Assembly: GCA_963205235.1 (NCBI GenBank)
Contig: CAUJIP010000013.1
Coordinates: forward strand, 1 to 43,257
Length of the DNA stretch: 43,257 nt
DNA from: Pseudomonadota bacterium
GTDB taxonomy: Bacteria; Pseudomonadota; Alphaproteobacteria; Rhodobacterales; Rhodobacteraceae
Direction of reading: 5' to 3'
Positions 1 through 9,258 of this stretch are shown here, in pieces. The first letter of the stretch is position 1. Every line of letters begins with the position of its first letter. Made by a program: the position numbers and the translations under genes. The notes beneath the pieces were generated by a model, which was not told the origin of the DNA, made no database searches, and saw only the letters and a program-made list of their open reading frames with translations.

Positions 1-177
1 GCGCGAGCCCGCCTCATCCGTCACCATCACCGTGCAGGCCCCGCAGTCGCCCTCGTTGCAGCCCTCTTTGGTGCCAGTCAGCCCCCGATTGGCCCGCAGC
101 CAATCCAAAAGCGTCCGGGTGGGGGCCTCGCCCTCAATCCGAACCGGCGTTCCGTTCAGCAGAAACGCAATGGTCAT
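1..177 (-). CDS. xdhA: Xanthine dehydrogenase small subunit, N-terminal part (cut by window edge)
   Basis: Only the first 59 codons lie in the window; the gene runs off the left end. The visible part is a plant-type [2Fe-2S] ferredoxin domain. It opens with [16 protein letters not shown] and carries the cluster motif [13 protein letters not shown], with Cys40, Cys45 and Cys48 as three of the four expected iron ligands. This is the N-terminal layout of XdhA, which carries the Fe-S clusters and FAD of molybdenum xanthine dehydrogenase in purine catabolism. The ATG at 177 gives the usual distance to the Fe-S motif. Small Fe-S subunits of other xanthine-oxidase-family enzymes (CO dehydrogenase or aldehyde oxidoreductase type) look alike in this segment. 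The sequence LLDWLR just before the cluster favours XdhA. Confidence 0.8.
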   Translation of the reverse strand, partial: MTIAFLLNGTPVRIEGEAPTRTLLDWLRANRGLTGTKEGCNEGDCGACTVMVTDEAGSR

Positions 178-310
178 CCGTCAGCCCGCCGCGGTCTCCC
201 CGTTCAGGGCAATTTGCGTGTCCGCCCGATGCGGCGTAAAGCGGGCCACGCACCCTTTATGTCGTTGCATCCATGAAGCCGGGGGGAGTGATTCAAAGCA
301 AGAAGAAATA

Positions 311-352
311 CTTCGCGAAAAAGCGAAGCTGTTAACAAGATTTTCCTATAAT
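311..352. promoter_or_regulatory. Divergent intergenic region: short inverted repeat and TATAAT box
   Basis: The 279-bp space between xdhA (leftward) and the membrane-protein gene (rightward) is AT-richer than its surroundings. It holds a 6-bp inverted repeat, CTTCGC at 311-316 and GCGAAG at 323-328, and a perfect TATAAT at 347-352 on the plus strand. No good -35 hexamer sits 16-18 bp upstream of that box. The promoter and operator role is inferred from position only. Confidence 0.3.
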
Positions 353-456
353 TCCGCCTGCAACGCCCTCTGGCCGACGCCAAGCCCCCACTGGCCAGCG
401 CGTCATATTCCGGTTTAGATGCATATGTCGCCGTCCTGGTTTCCTTGGGGTTTTTG

Positions 457-978
457 ATGGATATCCGCCTTGCCCTTGCCTTTCTGCACGTTGCCGCCTC
501 GCTGGTCTGGATCAGCGGTGGCGTCTCGACCGTTCTGACCGGCGTCCTGCGCAAGGCTCGCGCTTCGGCGGATGAACAGGTAGCCCAGCTGCAAAGCCTG
601 ACCTACCTTGGCATTCACTTCTTCTTTCCAGCCACCGTCGTCGCCGTCGGATCTGGTCTTGCCCTCGTCTACATCTCCCCCAAGGGCTGGGAGCCGTTTG
701 CCGTCCTCGGCCTTCTCGGTGCCGCCGCGACACTGGCTTTCAACGCGCTGATCCTGCACCCAACCGGCCGCCGCGCCGTGGCTGTCGCAAAGAAACGGGG
801 CACCATCGCAGCGCTGATAGAGCTGAAGCGCTTTTCGCGCCTTGCGAAATTCGACCTGGCGCTACGGGTGGCTGTGGTGGCCATCATGATCCTGAAACCC
901 GAATGGACCGACTATGGCGCATTGTCCGCCCTTGCCGCGATTCTTGCCATCGGGGCGCTGGTATCCTTCGCCGATTAA
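457..978 (+). CDS. Small integral membrane protein (DUF2269/CopD-like)
   Basis: The 173-residue protein is almost entirely hydrophobic, with four or five predicted transmembrane helices near residues 4-25, 46-70, 76-98, 130-145 and 152-172. His11 in the first helix (AFLHVAASLVW) and His53 in the second are placed as in the DUF2269/CopD-like group, whose histidines have been suggested to bind heme or metal. That assignment rests on my recognition of the pattern, and no biochemical role is firm. I chose the ATG at 457 over an in-frame TTG at 445 because it begins directly before the first helix. The gene lies alone between the divergent xdhA and the downstream dnaE, 42 bp before the latter. Confidence 0.6.
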   Translation: MDIRLALAFLHVAASLVWISGGVSTVLTGVLRKARASADEQVAQLQSLTYLGIHFFFPATVVAVGSGLALVYISPKGWEPFAVLGLLGAAATLAFNALILHPTGRRAVAVAKKRGTIAALIELKRFSRLAKFDLALRVAVVAIMILKPEWTDYGALSALAAILAIGALVSFAD

Positions 979-1020
979 AGAGGGCCTTCCCCGCCCTCAT
1001 GGTCAAGGGTAGCTTGCGGC

Positions 1021-4000
1021 ATGCCCGGTTCCTCCCCCCGATTCATCCACCTGCGGACCCACACCGAACACTCGCTTCTGGAAGGCGCGGTTCCGGTCAA
1101 GAAACTCGTCGGCCTCTGCACAGCGCAAGCGATGCCCGCCGTCGCCGTGACCGACACCAACAACATGTTCTCCGCACTGGAGTTTTCGGTCACTGCCATG
1201 GGGGCAGGCGTCCAGCCCATCGTCGGCTGCCAGATCAGCATCGCCCACGACCCCGCACAGCCGGGCGAAAAACCCCGCCTGCCCGCTCCCATCGTGCTGC
1301 TTGCCCAGACCGAGCAGGGCTACATGAACCTGATGCGGCTCAACACGCGGCTTTACATCGACGGCGCGATGCACGGGTCGGCCAACCTGCCACAGGTCAC
1401 CCTCGACGAACTTGCCCAGAATGCCGACGGCCTCATCTGCCTGACCGGCGGCCCCGATGGACCCTTGGGCCGCTTCCACGCCACCGGCCAGCACGCCAAG
1501 GCCCGCGCGATCCTTGAACGGCTGGCGCAAATTTACCCGAACCGCCTTTACGTCGAATTGCAACGCCACCCCGGCCCCGGAGGAGCGCTGCCGGAACACG
1601 AGGCCTTGGCCGAACGCGGCGCCATCGACCTGGCCTACGAACTCGGCCTGCCCATCGTCGCCACCAACGACGTCTACTTCCCCAAGTCCGACCTTTACGA
1701 GGCGCACGATGCCCTGATCTGCATCGCCGAAGGCGCCTATGTCGACCAGCAGCAGCCGCGCCGCCGCCTGACCCCGCAGCACTATTTCAAGTCCGAAGCC
1801 GAGATGGCGACGCTGTTCGCCGACCTGCCCGAGGCGCTGGAAAACACCGTCGAAATCGCCAAACGCTGCGCCTATGCCGCGCAGAAACGCAAGCCGATCC
1901 TGCCCAAATTCGCCGACGACGAAGTCAACGAACTTCGCCGCCAGGCCAACGAGGGCCTGCAGGCCCGGCTGAAAGTCATCCCGCATTCCGCAACGCCGGA
2001 AGAATACCAGGCCCGCCTCGACTTTGAACTGTCGATCATCGAAAAGATGGGCTTCCCCGGCTATTTCCTGATCGTGGCCGATTTCATCAAATGGGCCAAG
2101 GACCACAACATCCCCGTCGGGCCGGGCCGTGGCTCGGGCGCGGGTTCGCTGGTGGCCTATGCTCTGACGATCACCGACCTTGACCCCCTGCGCTATGCGC
2201 TTCTGTTCGAACGCTTCCTGAACCCCGAGCGGGTTTCGATGCCCGACTTCGACATCGACTTCTGCATGGACCGCCGGGAAGAGGTCATCACCTACGTCCA
2301 GCAGAAGTATGGCCGCGACAAGGTGGCCCAGATCATCACCTTCGGCGCTTTGCTCTCCAAGGCCGCCGTCCGCGACGTAGGCCGCGTGTTGCAGATGTCC
2401 TACGGCCACGTCGACAAGCTGTCGAAGATGATACCGGTCGAAGGCGTGAAGCCCGTTTCCATCACCAAGGCGCTGGCCGACGAACCTCGCCTGCGCGAGG
2501 CCGCGAAGGAAGAAGTCGTCGGCCGCCTCCTCGACTATGCCGCCAAGATCGAAGGCCTTTATCGCAACGCCAGTACCCACGCCGCCGGGGTGGTGATCGG
2601 CGACCGCCCGCTGGATCAACTGGTGCCGCTTTATCAGGACCCAAGGTCCGACATGCCTGCAACCCAGTTCAACATGAAATGGGTCGAAGCGGCGGGTCTG
2701 GTGAAGTTCGACTTCCTTGGCCTCAAGACCCTGACCGTGATCCAGAACGCGATGGACCTCCTGAAGCTGCGGGGGATCAAGTTCGACATCAACCTTATCC
2801 CGCTGGACGACAAGCCCAGCTACGACCTTTACGCCTCGGCCAAGACCGTCGCCGTCTTCCAGGTCGAAAGCTCCGGCATGATGGACGCGCTTAGGCGCAT
2901 GAAGCCCACCTGCATCGAGGATATCGTGGCGCTGGTGGCCCTCTACCGCCCCGGCCCGATGGAGAACATCCCGACCTATTGCGAGGTGAAGAACGGCCTC
3001 CGCGACCTTGAGTCGATCCACCCGACCATCGACCACATCCTTGCCGAAACCCAGGGCATCATCGTCTACCAGGAACAGGTGATGCAGATCGCCCAGGTCA
3101 TGGGCGGGTACTCGCTTGGCGGGGCCGACCTCCTCCGCCGCGCGATGGGCAAGAAGATCGCCGAGGAAATGGCGAAGGAACGCCCCAAGTTCATCGAGGG
3201 CTGCAAGGCCACCCACAACATCGACGCCAAGAAGGCCGGTGAGGTCTTCGACCTTCTGGAAAAATTCGCCAACTACGGCTTCAACAAATCCCACGCCGCC
3301 GCCTATGCGGTCGTCAGCTACCAGACCGCCTACCTGAAAGCCAACTACCCGGCCGAGTTCATGGCCGCCGTGATGAACTGCGATATCCACCTGACCGACA
3401 AGCTTGCCGTCTACAAGCGTGAGGTCGACAAGCTTGGCATCAAGACCATCGCCCCCTGCGTCAATGCATCGCTCGCGACGTTTACCGTTCGAGAGGGGGC
3501 AATCGTCTATGGCCTCGGCGCCCTGAAGAACGTCGGCGTCGATGCGATGCGCCTGATCGTCCAGGCGCGAGGCGACAAGCCCTTCGCCACCCTCTTCGAC
3601 TTCGCCCGCCGCGTGGACCTGAAACGCATCGGCAAGCGCCCCCTCGAAATGCTCGCCCGTGCCGGGGCCTTCGACCAGCTCGATCCCAACCGCGCCCGGG
3701 TGTTTGAATCGCTGGACCCGCTGGTCGCCTATTCCGCCGCGATCCACGAGGCCGCCGCTTCCTCGCAAAACTCCCTCTTTGGCAGCGCCGGGGCCGACAT
3801 CCCCGAACCTCGTCTCCCCTTCCGCGACGACTGGCTGCCCGTGGAACGCCTTGCCCACGAACATCAGGCGGTCGGCTTCTACCTCTCTGGCCACCCACTT
3901 GACGACTACATGTCCGCCCTGCGCCGCCAGAAAGTCGAGACTTTGGCTCAGGTCACCGCCCGCGCCGAGAATGGCCCCTGCATCGCCAAGCTGGCCGGGT

Positions 4001-4467
4001 CCGTCTCGGCCCGGCAGGAACGAAAATCGGCGCGGGGGAACCGGTTCGCCTTCGTCCAGCTGTCCGATCCGACCGGCCTTTATGAGGTGACCTGCTTCTC
4101 CGAGGTCCTCGAAGCCTCACGCGACCATCTGGAACCGGGTCGAAACGTCGTGCTGACCGTGAAGGCGGAACTGGAGGGGGAGAGCCTGAAACTCCTCGCC
4201 CAGGCGGTCACCCCGATCGATGCGGTCGCCGCCCAGGGGGGGCCGCAGGATATCCGGGTCCACCTGACCCGGCCCGAGGCGATCGCTTCCCTCGCCGCCC
4301 TTCTTTCCCGGGTCGAGGGGCGGAACCGGGCGCGGGTCACCCTTTGCGTGACCGACCCCGAGGGCCGCGAGATCGATATCGACCTGCCCGATCCCTATCC
4401 GGTGACCCCCCAGATCAAGGGGGCGATCAAGTCGATCCAGGGGGTACTGGCGGTCGAGGATATGTAG
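1021..4467 (+). CDS. dnaE: DNA polymerase III alpha subunit
   Basis: This is the 1148-residue catalytic subunit of the replicative DNA polymerase III holoenzyme. The N-terminal PHP domain is marked by RTHTEHSLLEG at residues 12-22. The palm contains GPGRGSGAGSLVAYAL and, at 408-414, PDFDIDF with Asp409 and Asp411 as catalytic metal ligands. Next come the fingers and beta-binding region, a helix-hairpin-helix area, and a C-terminal OB domain (around 950-1040, beginning near KLAGSVSARQERKSARGN). Length and the intact PHP and OB regions fit the essential DnaE1 type. The shorter error-prone DnaE2/ImuC fits less well, and no imuA or imuB is adjacent. The ATG at 1021 lies 12 codons before the PHP motif. 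Long open frames on the opposite strand are codon-bias shadows. Confidence 0.97.
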   Translation: MPGSSPRFIHLRTHTEHSLLEGAVPVKKLVGLCTAQAMPAVAVTDTNNMFSALEFSVTAMGAGVQPIVGCQISIAHDPAQPGEKPRLPAPIVLLAQTEQGYMNLMRLNTRLYIDGAMHGSANLPQVTLDELAQNADGLICLTGGPDGPLGRFHATGQHAKARAILERLAQIYPNRLYVELQRHPGPGGALPEHEALAERGAIDLAYELGLPIVATNDVYFPKSDLYEAHDALICIAEGAYVDQQQPRRRLTPQHYFKSEAEMATLFADLPEALENTVEIAKRCAYAAQKRKPILPKFADDEVNELRRQANEGLQARLKVIPHSATPEEYQARLDFELSIIEKMGFPGYFLIVADFIKWAKDHNIPVGPGRGSGAGSLVAYALTITDLDPLRYALLFERFLNPERVSMPDFDIDFCMDRREEVITYVQQKYGRDKVAQIITFGALLSKAAVRDVGRVLQMSYGHVDKLSKMIPVEGVKPVSITKALADEPRLREAAKEEVVGRLLDYAAKIEGLYRNASTHAAGVVIGDRPLDQLVPLYQDPRSDMPATQFNMKWVEAAGLVKFDFLGLKTLTVIQNAMDLLKLRGIKFDINLIPLDDKPSYDLYASAKTVAVFQVESSGMMDALRRMKPTCIEDIVALVALYRPGPMENIPTYCEVKNGLRDLESIHPTIDHILAETQGIIVYQEQVMQIAQVMGGYSLGGADLLRRAMGKKIAEEMAKERPKFIEGCKATHNIDAKKAGEVFDLLEKFANYGFNKSHAAAYAVVSYQTAYLKANYPAEFMAAVMNCDIHLTDKLAVYKREVDKLGIKTIAPCVNASLATFTVREGAIVYGLGALKNVGVDAMRLIVQARGDKPFATLFDFARRVDLKRIGKRPLEMLARAGAFDQLDPNRARVFESLDPLVAYSAAIHEAAASSQNSLFGSAGADIPEPRLPFRDDWLPVERLAHEHQAVGFYLSGHPLDDYMSALRRQKVETLAQVTARAENGPCIAKLAGSVSARQERKSARGNRFAFVQLSDPTGLYEVTCFSEVLEASRDHLEPGRNVVLTVKAELEGESLKLLAQAVTPIDAVAAQGGPQDIRVHLTRPEAIASLAALLSRVEGRNRARVTLCVTDPEGREIDIDLPDPYPVTPQIKGAIKSIQGVLAVEDM

Positions 4468-4594
4468 GACTGGCAAAAGTGTCCACGCCGGACAGAAAAT
4501 CTGACCCAATCATTACAATAGGTTGGCTGTGGACATTAGGGGTTTGTCAATACTTTCCGACACCCCCCGCGCCCGGCTTTCGTCTTTCCCTTCG

Positions 4595-4747
4595 CCAAAT
4601 ATCCTCGGGGGGAAGCCGGTTTGCCCCTTCGGCAAATCGGCGTGGGGGGCGAAGCGCCCCCATCACCCGAGCCGGGTGGCCGGAACGGCCAGAGGCGAGA
4701 CAAAAGGCTTGCGACCCTGCAAGGGGCGCTCAATCTGAAAACCGCCG
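4595..4747. repeat. Intergenic repeat element, copy A (AAATATCC core)
   Basis: The 297-bp space between the convergent dnaE and cobQ genes holds no credible gene. It contains an element whose landmarks recur in the same order at 24461-24578. These are CCAAATATCC followed by a G-run, then a GGGGGC...GCGCCCCC hairpin, then GAGGCGA, then a GACAAAAGG-like stretch, and then GCTCAAT. The relationship between the two copies is seen directly; the idea that this is a dispersed REP-like family is inferred. Confidence 0.55.
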
Positions 4748-4764
4748 TAAGCTGAGACCGCCGC

Positions 4765-6225
4765 CTAGCCCCGGGCCAGCGCCAGAAGACGGGCCGTGTC
4801 GACATGGGTGGCAAGGTGGTCGGCGAGGGCGTCCAGCGTTTCCTCGACCGTCTGGTCATAGCTTTCGTTGCCCGGCGTCGCGCCAAGGCTGGCAAGGAAG
4901 GCGCGGCGGAAGGGGTCTTCGGTGAACATGCCGTGCAGGTAGCTGCCCATGATGCGGCCATCGGGACGCTGCGCGCCCTCGGGCTGGCCGTTGACGGTGA
5001 ACATCGGGCGGGTGCGGTCGGGGCCTTCGGTACGGCCAAGGTGGATTTCGTAGCCTTTGACCTGCGTGTTGGAGGCGGGATGCAAAGCGGTGGTTTCGGT
5101 CACGCGCTTGTCGGGGGTCATCGTGGTTGTCAGATCCAACAGGCCAAGGCCGGGGACGGAACCGGGTTTACCCTCGATCCCGTCGGGGTCGGCGATTTCC
5201 TTTCCAAGCATCTGGTAGCCACCGCAGAGGCCAAGGACCCGCGCACGCCGGCGGAGGGCGGCCTGAAGGTCGATGTCCCAGCCTTGGGCGCGGAAATGGG
5301 TCAGGTCGGCGATGGTGGCTTTCGACCCCGGCAAGATGATCAGGTCCGCCTCGACCGGCAGGGGCTGGCCGGGTTTGATGATCTTGAGCGTGACGCCCGG
5401 TTCTTGGGCCAGCGGGTCGAGGTCGTCGAAGTTGGCGATGCGGTTCAGGTGGGGGACGGCGATCAGGAAGTTCCCGGTACCGCGTGTACCGCCAAGGTCG
5501 GCGGCGTCCTCGGCGGGGAGTTTGTGGGCGTGGGGAAACCACGGGATCACCCCAAGGCCGGGCCAGCCGGTGCGGGATTCGATCAGGCGGTAGCCGTCAT
5601 CGAACAGGCGGGGGTCGCCCCGGAACTTGTTGATCAGGAAGCCCTTGATCATCGCGGCATCGGCGGGGTCAAGGACGGCTTGCGTGCCAACCAGTTGGGC
5701 GATGACGCCGCCCCGGTCGATGTCGCCGGTCAGGATCACGGGCACGTCGGCGGCGCGGGCAAAGCCCATGTTGGCGATGTCTCCGGCCCGCAGGTTCACC
5801 TCGGCAGGGCTGCCCGCGCCTTCAACGATGACAAGGTCGGACTGGGATTGCAGGCGGTGGAAGCTGTCAAGGACGGGGGCCATCAGCGATGGTTTCAGGG
5901 CAGCATAGTCGCGGGCCTTGACTGTGGTCAGGCGCTTGCCCTGCACGATCACCTGCGCGCCGGTTTCGCTTTCGGGCTTCAGAAGGACCGGGTTCATGTC
6001 GACATGGGGCTGCACGCCACAGGCGCGGGCTTGCAGGGCCTGGGCGCGACCGATCTCGCCCCCCACGGCGACGGCGGCGTTGTTCGACATGTTCTGTGGC
6101 TTGAACGGGCGGACGGTCAGGCCCTGACGGGTGAACAGCCGACAAAGGCCCGCGACCAGCATCGACTTGCCCACGTTCGAGCCTGCGCCCTGAATCATGA
6201 TCCGTGCGGTCTGCTGGCTGGTCAT
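4765..6225 (-). CDS. cobQ: Cobyric acid synthase (glutamine-hydrolysing)
   Basis: CobQ (CbiP) amidates side chains b, d, e and g of adenosylcobyrinic acid a,c-diamide in cobalamin biosynthesis. The 486-residue protein starts with a dethiobiotin-synthetase-like ATPase domain, including the P-loop GAGSNVGKS at 13-21 and KPQNMSNNA at 42-50. It ends with a class I glutamine amidotransferase domain whose nucleophile is Cys334 in [10 protein letters not shown], with a later GSYLHG histidine. The start is supported by AAAGGAA a few bases upstream of the ATG at 6225. No other cobalamin gene is next to it, and no cobalamin riboswitch is recognisable in the short leader. It faces dnaE across repeat copy A. 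Confidence 0.97.
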   Translation of the reverse strand: MTSQQTARIMIQGAGSNVGKSMLVAGLCRLFTRQGLTVRPFKPQNMSNNAAVAVGGEIGRAQALQARACGVQPHVDMNPVLLKPESETGAQVIVQGKRLTTVKARDYAALKPSLMAPVLDSFHRLQSQSDLVIVEGAGSPAEVNLRAGDIANMGFARAADVPVILTGDIDRGGVIAQLVGTQAVLDPADAAMIKGFLINKFRGDPRLFDDGYRLIESRTGWPGLGVIPWFPHAHKLPAEDAADLGGTRGTGNFLIAVPHLNRIANFDDLDPLAQEPGVTLKIIKPGQPLPVEADLIILPGSKATIADLTHFRAQGWDIDLQAALRRRARVLGLCGGYQMLGKEIADPDGIEGKPGSVPGLGLLDLTTTMTPDKRVTETTALHPASNTQVKGYEIHLGRTEGPDRTRPMFTVNGQPEGAQRPDGRIMGSYLHGMFTEDPFRRAFLASLGATPGNESYDQTVEETLDALADHLATHVDTARLLALARG

Positions 6226-6384
6226 TCGCGGTTCCTTTCGGTCGGTCTGGCATAGCGGGCCAAGCGTGCGGCGTCGATAGGTGGGGCGACAGCAAGGGGG
6301 CCATGTGCGACAGGCGATGTCGGTCGCGGGTCAGACGGCGGGGCCTGTCCTGCCAAGAGTCGCGCGGACGAAAAGGAGTGCCCG

Positions 6385-7383
6385 ATGCCCCGTCTTTCTC
6401 CCGCCGAAGCCCGCGACCTGATCCTCGGCGCCCTGACCGGCAGCGGGCTTTTGCCCGGCCATGCCGGCTATTTCACCGATGCCATTCTGGATACCGAGCT
6501 TTCGGGGCTGGAGGGTCATGGCTTCTATTGGCTGCAGTATTATTGCGAGCATCTGCGCAGCGGAAAGGTCGACGGAAAGGTCACGCCCAAGGTGACCGAG
6601 GTTTCGGCTTCGGCTCTCCGGGTCGATGCTGGCCATGGCTTTGCCCATCCGGCGATTGAAGCGGGGTTCCAGCACCTGATCCCGGCGGCCAAGGCGATGG
6701 GGATCGCGGTGATGGGGGTCTACAACTCATACAACGCGGCGACGCTGGGATATCATTCCGGAGTGCTGGCGCGGGCCGGTTTGTTCGCGATTGGGGCCAC
6801 GAATGCGGTGCCGACAGTGGCGCCGGTGGGCGGAAAGCGGCCGATCATCGGGACCAACCCGATTTCCTATGCCGTGCCTGCGCCGGGGGGCGAGATTGCC
6901 TTCCTCGTCGACCAGTCAGCGACGGCGGTGCCCTGGACCAGTGTGAAGCTGGCCGCCGAGGCGGGGCGGGCAATCCCGCTGGGTTGGGCGCTGGATGCCG
7001 AGGGGCAGCCGACAACGGATGCGCAGGCCGGGTTGGCGGGGTCGATGGCCCCGGCAGGTGGGGTGAAGGGGTTTTCCATCGGGCTGTTGGTCGAGGTGCT
7101 TTGCGCGGCTTTGGCCGGGGGCGAGCTGGGGCCGGATCAGGGATCGTTCACCGACAATGACGGCAAGCCCATCGACAATGGGCAGTTCTTCATCGCGATT
7201 GATCCGGGTGCGCTGTCTGGTGGGACATTTGATGCAACGGTGGCAAAGCTGGTCCGGTCGATCACGGAACAAGAGGGCGCGCGGTTGCCGAATGCGCGTC
7301 GCAAGGCGAATATCGCGCGGCTTACGGTCGAGGGTCTGGAGATTGACGATGCGTTGTTGGCGCGACTGCGGGCCTTTGCGTGA
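6385..7383 (+). CDS. Ldh family NAD(P)-dependent oxidoreductase (malate/lactate dehydrogenase type 2)
   Basis: The 332-residue protein belongs to the Ldh_2 family of NAD(P)H-dependent 2-oxoacid reductases, unrelated to classical lactate dehydrogenase. Family marks are the N-terminal GLEGHG with His45, MGVYNSYNAATLGYH in the centre, and GTNPISYAVP in the cofactor region. Known members reduce or oxidise lactate, malate, sulfolactate, ureidoglycolate, 2,3-diketogulonate or delta1-piperideine-2-carboxylate, so the substrate cannot be read from the sequence. AAAAGGAG lies nine bases upstream of the ATG. It heads a translationally coupled operon: its stop overlaps the GTG start of a kinase-like gene by four bases (GTGA), and a TIM-barrel isomerase follows. 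That suggests a small catabolic route for a sugar acid or similar compound (inference). Confidence 0.85.
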   Translation: MPRLSPAEARDLILGALTGSGLLPGHAGYFTDAILDTELSGLEGHGFYWLQYYCEHLRSGKVDGKVTPKVTEVSASALRVDAGHGFAHPAIEAGFQHLIPAAKAMGIAVMGVYNSYNAATLGYHSGVLARAGLFAIGATNAVPTVAPVGGKRPIIGTNPISYAVPAPGGEIAFLVDQSATAVPWTSVKLAAEAGRAIPLGWALDAEGQPTTDAQAGLAGSMAPAGGVKGFSIGLLVEVLCAALAGGELGPDQGSFTDNDGKPIDNGQFFIAIDPGALSGGTFDATVAKLVRSITEQEGARLPNARRKANIARLTVEGLEIDDALLARLRAFA

Positions 7384-8237
7384 CCGAGGCTGACGTTGAC
7401 GCTTTGTTGCGGGGCAATGGGTTGTGGCAGGGGCCGGTCACGGTCACGCGGCTGAAGGGCGGCTATCTGAACCAGATCCTTCTGGTGACGACCGGGGCCG
7501 AGCGGATGATCCTGAAACAGTTCCTGCCTGCGGCCACTGGCACGCTTTTCCCGAACTTGCCGGACGATGAGGCGCGGGCCTTGCAGGTGTTGGGGGTTTT
7601 GGACGTGTCGCCCCGCCTGATTGGCTATTGGCCAGAGGCGCGGCTGATGGCCTATGCCTATGTCGAGGGCGGGCCGTGGGAAACCGGCGTGCAGGATGTG
7701 GCGCGGTTGCTGACCTTGAAAGAAGCCGCCGATCCCGCCGGATTTCGCCGGGTGCCGCTGGACCCTGCGGCGATCCTGGCCGAAGGGGATGCGCTGTTCG
7801 CGTGGTGTCAGGCCAGCCCCGGCGCGGCAAGGCCCGATCCGGTGGCGGTGGCAGCGCCCAAGCGGTTGTCGCTGATCCACACTGATCTTGGGGCGAACAA
7901 CCTGATCGGCTCTGGCGAAGGGTTGCGCATCATCGACTGGCAATGTCCGGCGATGGGCGATCTGGCCGAAGACATCTACAGCTTTCTGTCGCCGGGGTTT
8001 CATATCCTGAACGAACACCCTGTGCTGACCCCTGACGAGATTGCCGCGTTCTGGGCGGCGATGAAGCGCCCGGACATGCAGGCGCGTCATGCCAGCTTGC
8101 GCCCCCATTTCGCGTGGCGGATGGCAGGCTATTGTCTGTGGCGGTCGGAAACCCGGCCAGAACCAGAGGTGCGCGAAAGGTATCATCGCGCATGGATCGC
8201 GGAGCTGCAGCATATGAGGCAGCAGGATGCAGGTTGA
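7380..8237 (+). CDS. APH/choline-kinase-like phosphotransferase
   Basis: The 285-residue protein has the aminoglycoside-phosphotransferase/choline-kinase fold. A nucleotide-binding lysine sits in RMILKQF (Lys46). The catalytic loop LIHTDLGANNLI holds the HxDxxxxN pattern His167, Asp169, Asn174. The magnesium-binding segment IIDWQCPAMGDLAEDI contains Asp186. Family members phosphorylate small alcohols or amino alcohols such as choline, ethanolamine, hydroxylysine, homoserine or methylthioribose. The start is GTG at 7380, overlapping the preceding stop, and the end overlaps the next gene by 11 bases, so the three genes are almost certainly co-translated. The neighbouring dehydrogenase and isomerase make phosphorylation of a pathway intermediate more likely than antibiotic resistance (inference). 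Confidence 0.75.
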   Translation: MTEADVDALLRGNGLWQGPVTVTRLKGGYLNQILLVTTGAERMILKQFLPAATGTLFPNLPDDEARALQVLGVLDVSPRLIGYWPEARLMAYAYVEGGPWETGVQDVARLLTLKEAADPAGFRRVPLDPAAILAEGDALFAWCQASPGAARPDPVAVAAPKRLSLIHTDLGANNLIGSGEGLRIIDWQCPAMGDLAEDIYSFLSPGFHILNEHPVLTPDEIAAFWAAMKRPDMQARHASLRPHFAWRMAGYCLWRSETRPEPEVRERYHRAWIAELQHMRQQDAG

Positions 8238-9174
8238 ACCGACAATCCACAGCTACAGCCTGATCCATCACTTCGCGCTGAAGCCGGGGTTTGATTGCGT
8301 TGAATATGCTGATCTGGCCGCCAGTCTGGGGTTTCGCGGCATCAGCCTGTCGCTGAACAACCCAAACTATCGCCACCTTGGCGGGCGCGAGGGTTGGCGG
8401 ATCGACCGGCTGCGCGACCATCTGGCTGGACTGGGCTTCAGCCTTGAGATTGATACCTCGGGCACCACTCCGGCGCATATGGAGGAGATGTTGCGTGTCG
8501 CGGCGCGGTTGGGGGCGAGGTCTTTGCGCACTTACACGCGGCATGGCGGGACGGTGCCACAGATGATGGAAGCAACGACGCGCGATCTGGCGGCGGTTGT
8601 GTCTTTGGCTGCCGATCTGGGGGTGGTGATCGTTCTGGAGAACCATGAGGATTTCACCGGGCCAGAGCTGGCGCGGATTGTTGAGGCGGTGGATCACCCG
8701 AACCTGAAGATCCTGTACGACTATGGCAATTCGCAGATGGTGCTGGAAGACCCCGAGGCGGCGCTTGAGGCCGTCCTGCCACACGTCCATTCGGTGCATT
8801 TCAAGGATCATGTGATGGTGCGCCCGGACCATGCCGGGCGGCTGACCGTCGCGGGCGTGCCGGTGGGCGAAGGGTTCCTGCCGCTGGACCGGCTGACCCG
8901 GCGACTGCTGGATCAGGGGCTGCGCCGGTTCACTTTTGAAAACGTCTGGGCCTATAGCGCGGGTATCCGCGAGGGGCGCGAACCGCAGCCGGGGGTCACG
9001 CTGGGCGAGGGAAGCTTTGCCTATCTGGAGCCACCCTTTGACCCTGCGCGCGTGGTGCTGGACCAGTCGCGGCTGACGCCTGCCGAACTGGTCGCTCTGG
9101 AGCATCAGGCGCTGGTTCGCGGGGTTCAGGCGTTTCGCGCGGTGTTGGAACGGCAGGGCTGCGAAATCCTGTAG
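8227..9174 (+). CDS. Sugar phosphate isomerase/epimerase family TIM-barrel protein
   Basis: The 315-residue protein matches the AP-endonuclease-2/xylose-isomerase-like TIM-barrel superfamily. Likely divalent-metal ligands are Glu138 in VIVLENHEDF, Asp165 in KILYDYGNSQ, His191 in VHSVHFKDH, and a C-terminal glutamate in FTFENVW. This is the usual Glu-Asp-His-Glu set of keto-sugar isomerases and epimerases. It is the third gene of the coupled operon starting at 6385, overlapping the kinase by 11 bases. Members of this superfamily also include inosose dehydratases and hydroxypyruvate isomerases, so the exact reaction is open. The DMT transporter 84 bp downstream on the same strand may belong to the same transcript. 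Confidence 0.8.
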   Translation: MQVEPTIHSYSLIHHFALKPGFDCVEYADLAASLGFRGISLSLNNPNYRHLGGREGWRIDRLRDHLAGLGFSLEIDTSGTTPAHMEEMLRVAARLGARSLRTYTRHGGTVPQMMEATTRDLAAVVSLAADLGVVIVLENHEDFTGPELARIVEAVDHPNLKILYDYGNSQMVLEDPEAALEAVLPHVHSVHFKDHVMVRPDHAGRLTVAGVPVGEGFLPLDRLTRRLLDQGLRRFTFENVWAYSAGIREGREPQPGVTLGEGSFAYLEPPFDPARVVLDQSRLTPAELVALEHQALVRGVQAFRAVLERQGCEIL

Positions 9175-9258
9175 GGGTCGGGGTTTCCCTTGGCCCCTGC
9201 CGGTGTTAGGGCGCGTCGCGTCGATATCCCAATCCCGACCGATCCTGCGAGGACCCCG

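Noticed and set aside
181..270. 29-codon frame (start MQRHKG) just upstream of xdhA on the same strand
   Set aside because: It could be a leader peptide because it ends four bases before the xdhA start, but there is no ribosome-binding site or other support.
1003..3894. 963-codon open frame on the minus strand opposite dnaE
   Set aside because: It is the antisense shadow of a GC-rich, strongly codon-biased dnaE; the protein has no domain pattern and dnaE motifs are unambiguous.
4804..6255. 483-codon plus-strand open frame over cobQ
   Set aside because: Antisense shadow of cobQ, glycine- and valine-rich without recognisable motifs.
6226..6384. Possible cobalamin riboswitch before cobQ
   Set aside because: The leader has no B12-box-like sequence and is short; nothing beyond a ribosome-binding site is visible.
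7380..8237. Aminoglycoside resistance gene
   Set aside because: The APH fold is present, but the gene is coupled to a dehydrogenase and an isomerase, which suits metabolic kinase activity better; the fold alone does not imply resistance.
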